NCBI RefSeq assembly: GCF_001613365.1
Contig: NZ_BDCF01000027.1
Location: forward strand, 1-64,000
Source of the DNA: Nocardia xishanensis NBRC 101358
Lineage (GTDB): Bacteria > Actinomycetota > Actinomycetes > Mycobacteriales > Mycobacteriaceae
Direction of reading: 5' to 3'
DNA: 64,000 nt
Numbering within the stretch: the stretch's first letter is position 1; the number at the start of each line of letters is the position of its first letter. This document shows positions 62,884 to 64,000 of this stretch, piece by piece. Both the position numbers and the translations under genes were made by a program. Under the pieces are notes generated by a model, which saw only the letters and a list, made by a program, of their open reading frames with translations, was not told the origin of the DNA and did no database searches.

Positions 62884-64000
62884 TTAGGGCCGCGCCGCCG
62901 ACGCCTGGTGCAGTCGCGCCGCGCGCAGCGTCAGATAGTCCCGCTCCGGCAGGCTCGTGGTTCGCCCGGCCGCCGCGGTGTAGTGCGCGATGGCGGTCGC
63001 CTGGTCGCCGGACATCTCGTGCAGATGCCCGCGCACGGCGTCGAGCCGATGCCCGGCCGCGCCGAGCGAGTCGTCGAGAGTGCCGATCAGTTCGAGCCCG
63101 GCGGACGGGCCGTGCACCATCGCGACCGCGACCGCCCGGTTGAGGGTGACCATCGGATTCGGCGCGATGCGTTCGAGCACGTTGTAGAGGGCCAGGATGC
63201 GCGGCCAGTCGGTGTCCTCGGCGCGCAGCGCCTGCCCGTGCACCGCCGCGATCGCCGCCTGCACCTGATACGCGCCGATGAGCCCTTGCGGGAGAGTGCC
63301 CGTGACGAGACGCACGCCCTCGGTGATCATGGCCCGGTTCCAGCGGCCGCGCTGCTGTTCGGCCAGCGGGATCAGCTCGCCGTGCGGTCCGACGCGGGCG
63401 GCCCGGCGAGCGTCGGTGAGCAACATGAGCGCCAGCAATCCGGTGACCTCGACGTCGTCGGGCAGCAGACGGTGCACCGCGCGCGTCAGCCGGATCGCCT
63501 CGCCCGAGAGGTCGGTGCGCTGCAAGTCGGCGCCCGAGGTGGTGGTATGCCCCTCGGTGAAGATCAGGTAGAGCACGTGCAACACCGAGCCGAGCCGCTC
63601 GCGCCATTCGGTGTCGTCGGGCCGGGCGAACGGGCGATCCAGCGTGGCGAGGCGCTTCTTGGCCCGCGCGATGCGCTGGGCCATGGTCGGTTCCGGCAGC
63701 AGGAAGGCGCGCGCGATCTCCGCGGTGGTGAGCCCGCCGACCCCACGCAGCGTCAGCGCGATCGCGCTCGCCGAGGACAGCGCAGGGTGGCAGCACAGGA
63801 AGAACATCGCCAGTGTGTCGTCCCGGTCGACGGTCTCCGCGTCCGGCACCTCGCGCTCGAAAACCGCTGTCTCCCTGCGTCGCCGAGCCGCCTCGGCGCG
63901 CACCGCGTCCGCCATCCTGCGCTGCGCGACCTGGATGAGCCAGCCGCGCGGATTGTCCGGCAGTCCCTCGGCGGGCCACTGGGTCGCCGCGGCGAGCATG
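62884..64000 (-). CDS. ECF sigma factor with DUF6596 C-terminal domain, N-terminus beyond the window
   Basis: At least 372 residues; the frame runs off the right edge (start lies beyond 64000). Sigma region 2 is entered near its end (RGWLIQVAQRRMADAVRAEAARRRRE), then region 4 (GGLTTAEIARAFLLPEPTMAQRIARAKKRLA) gives the -35-binding helix-turn-helix. The long C-terminal DUF6596 domain (TEGHTTTSGADLQRTDLSGEAIRLTRAVHRLLPDD...) with TPR-like repeats to the end (ALYNVLERIAPNPMVTLNRAVAVAM, HLHEMSGDQATAIAHYTAAAGRTTSLPERDYLTLRAARL) marks the ECF42 group, usually found with YCII-domain genes. Confidence 0.9.
   Translation of the reverse strand, partial: MLAAATQWPAEGLPDNPRGWLIQVAQRRMADAVRAEAARRRRETAVFEREVPDAETVDRDDTLAMFFLCCHPALSSASAIALTLRGVGGLTTAEIARAFLLPEPTMAQRIARAKKRLATLDRPFARPDDTEWRERLGSVLHVLYLIFTEGHTTTSGADLQRTDLSGEAIRLTRAVHRLLPDDVEVTGLLALMLLTDARRAARVGPHGELIPLAEQQRGRWNRAMITEGVRLVTGTLPQGLIGAYQVQAAIAAVHGQALRAEDTDWPRILALYNVLERIAPNPMVTLNRAVAVAMVHGPSAGLELIGTLDDSLGAAGHRLDAVRGHLHEMSGDQATAIAHYTAAAGRTTSLPERDYLTLRAARLHQASAARP

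Overview
The window is high-GC, densely coded actinobacterial chromosome. Gene content and gene order point to the Mycobacteriales, and Nocardia or a close relative (Rhodococcus-like) is my best guess. From memory, two blocks follow Mycobacterium tuberculosis gene order. On the left are an L,D-transpeptidase, tRNA-His, orn, a HerA-like ATPase and an SDR (the Rv2518c-Rv2509 neighbourhood). On the right are ssb, ettA, the 180-kDa NAD-glutamate dehydrogenase, a thioesterase, an Rv2474c-like protein, an HNH nuclease, glbO, an alpha-glucosidase, ctaJ, a DUF5130 protein and pepN (the Rv2478c-Rv2467 neighbourhood). I see no phage, insertion sequence or CRISPR array.

Layout. Bases 1-11.5 kb: the start of an exported protein with repeated OmpR/MtrA-like motifs upstream, tRNA-Lys, an L,D-transpeptidase lipoprotein, tRNA-His, orn, a HerA-like ATPase, a padR-sORF-fadH-SDR operon and an MFS exporter. 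11.5-16.4 kb: an unknown protein, then a TetR regulator divergent from a ferredoxin reductase/fatty-acid desaturase/small-protein operon, resembling DesT-controlled desaturase systems. 16.4-24.4 kb: DUF4254, an MFS exporter with a cysK2-like gene and an lpqS-like gene, an Excalibur lipoprotein, DUF4389, and a two-permease ABC exporter. 24.5-28.7 kb: an orphan ectB-type aminotransferase, hutI-hutG and a NUDIX protein. 28.9-33 kb: a secreted transglycosylase behind a structured 5' leader, a NatAB-type ABC exporter, and a second small transglycosylase. 33-41.6 kb: TetR with an old-yellow-enzyme gene, tRNA-Arg, DUF4345, a CopD/CtaG fusion, a PLP dehydratase and a GH3 glycosidase. 41.8-61 kb: the conserved mycobacterial block, with azlCD and its XRE-cupin regulator inside it. 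61.2-64 kb: purC, a NUDIX protein and a C-terminal fragment of an ECF42-type sigma factor.

Functional themes. Cell-wall remodelling: the L,D-transpeptidase, two transglycosylase-fold proteins and MtrA-like sites. Lipid metabolism: FadH, the desaturase operon, a thioesterase and an SDR. Respiration and copper: CopD/CtaG, CtaJ, a DUF5130 protein and LpqS. Amino-acid metabolism: gdh, hutIG, cysK2, ectB and azlCD.

Most of the window is ordinary backbone. The items most worth a second look are a 65-bp imperfect palindrome present twice (about 6.5 kb and 61.1 kb) with compensatory changes, the three-way-junction leader before the transglycosylase gene, the small protein fused into the desaturase operon, the four 11-bp-spaced motifs upstream of the first gene, and the His-rich tail on the CysK2-like enzyme next to an LpqS-like gene.
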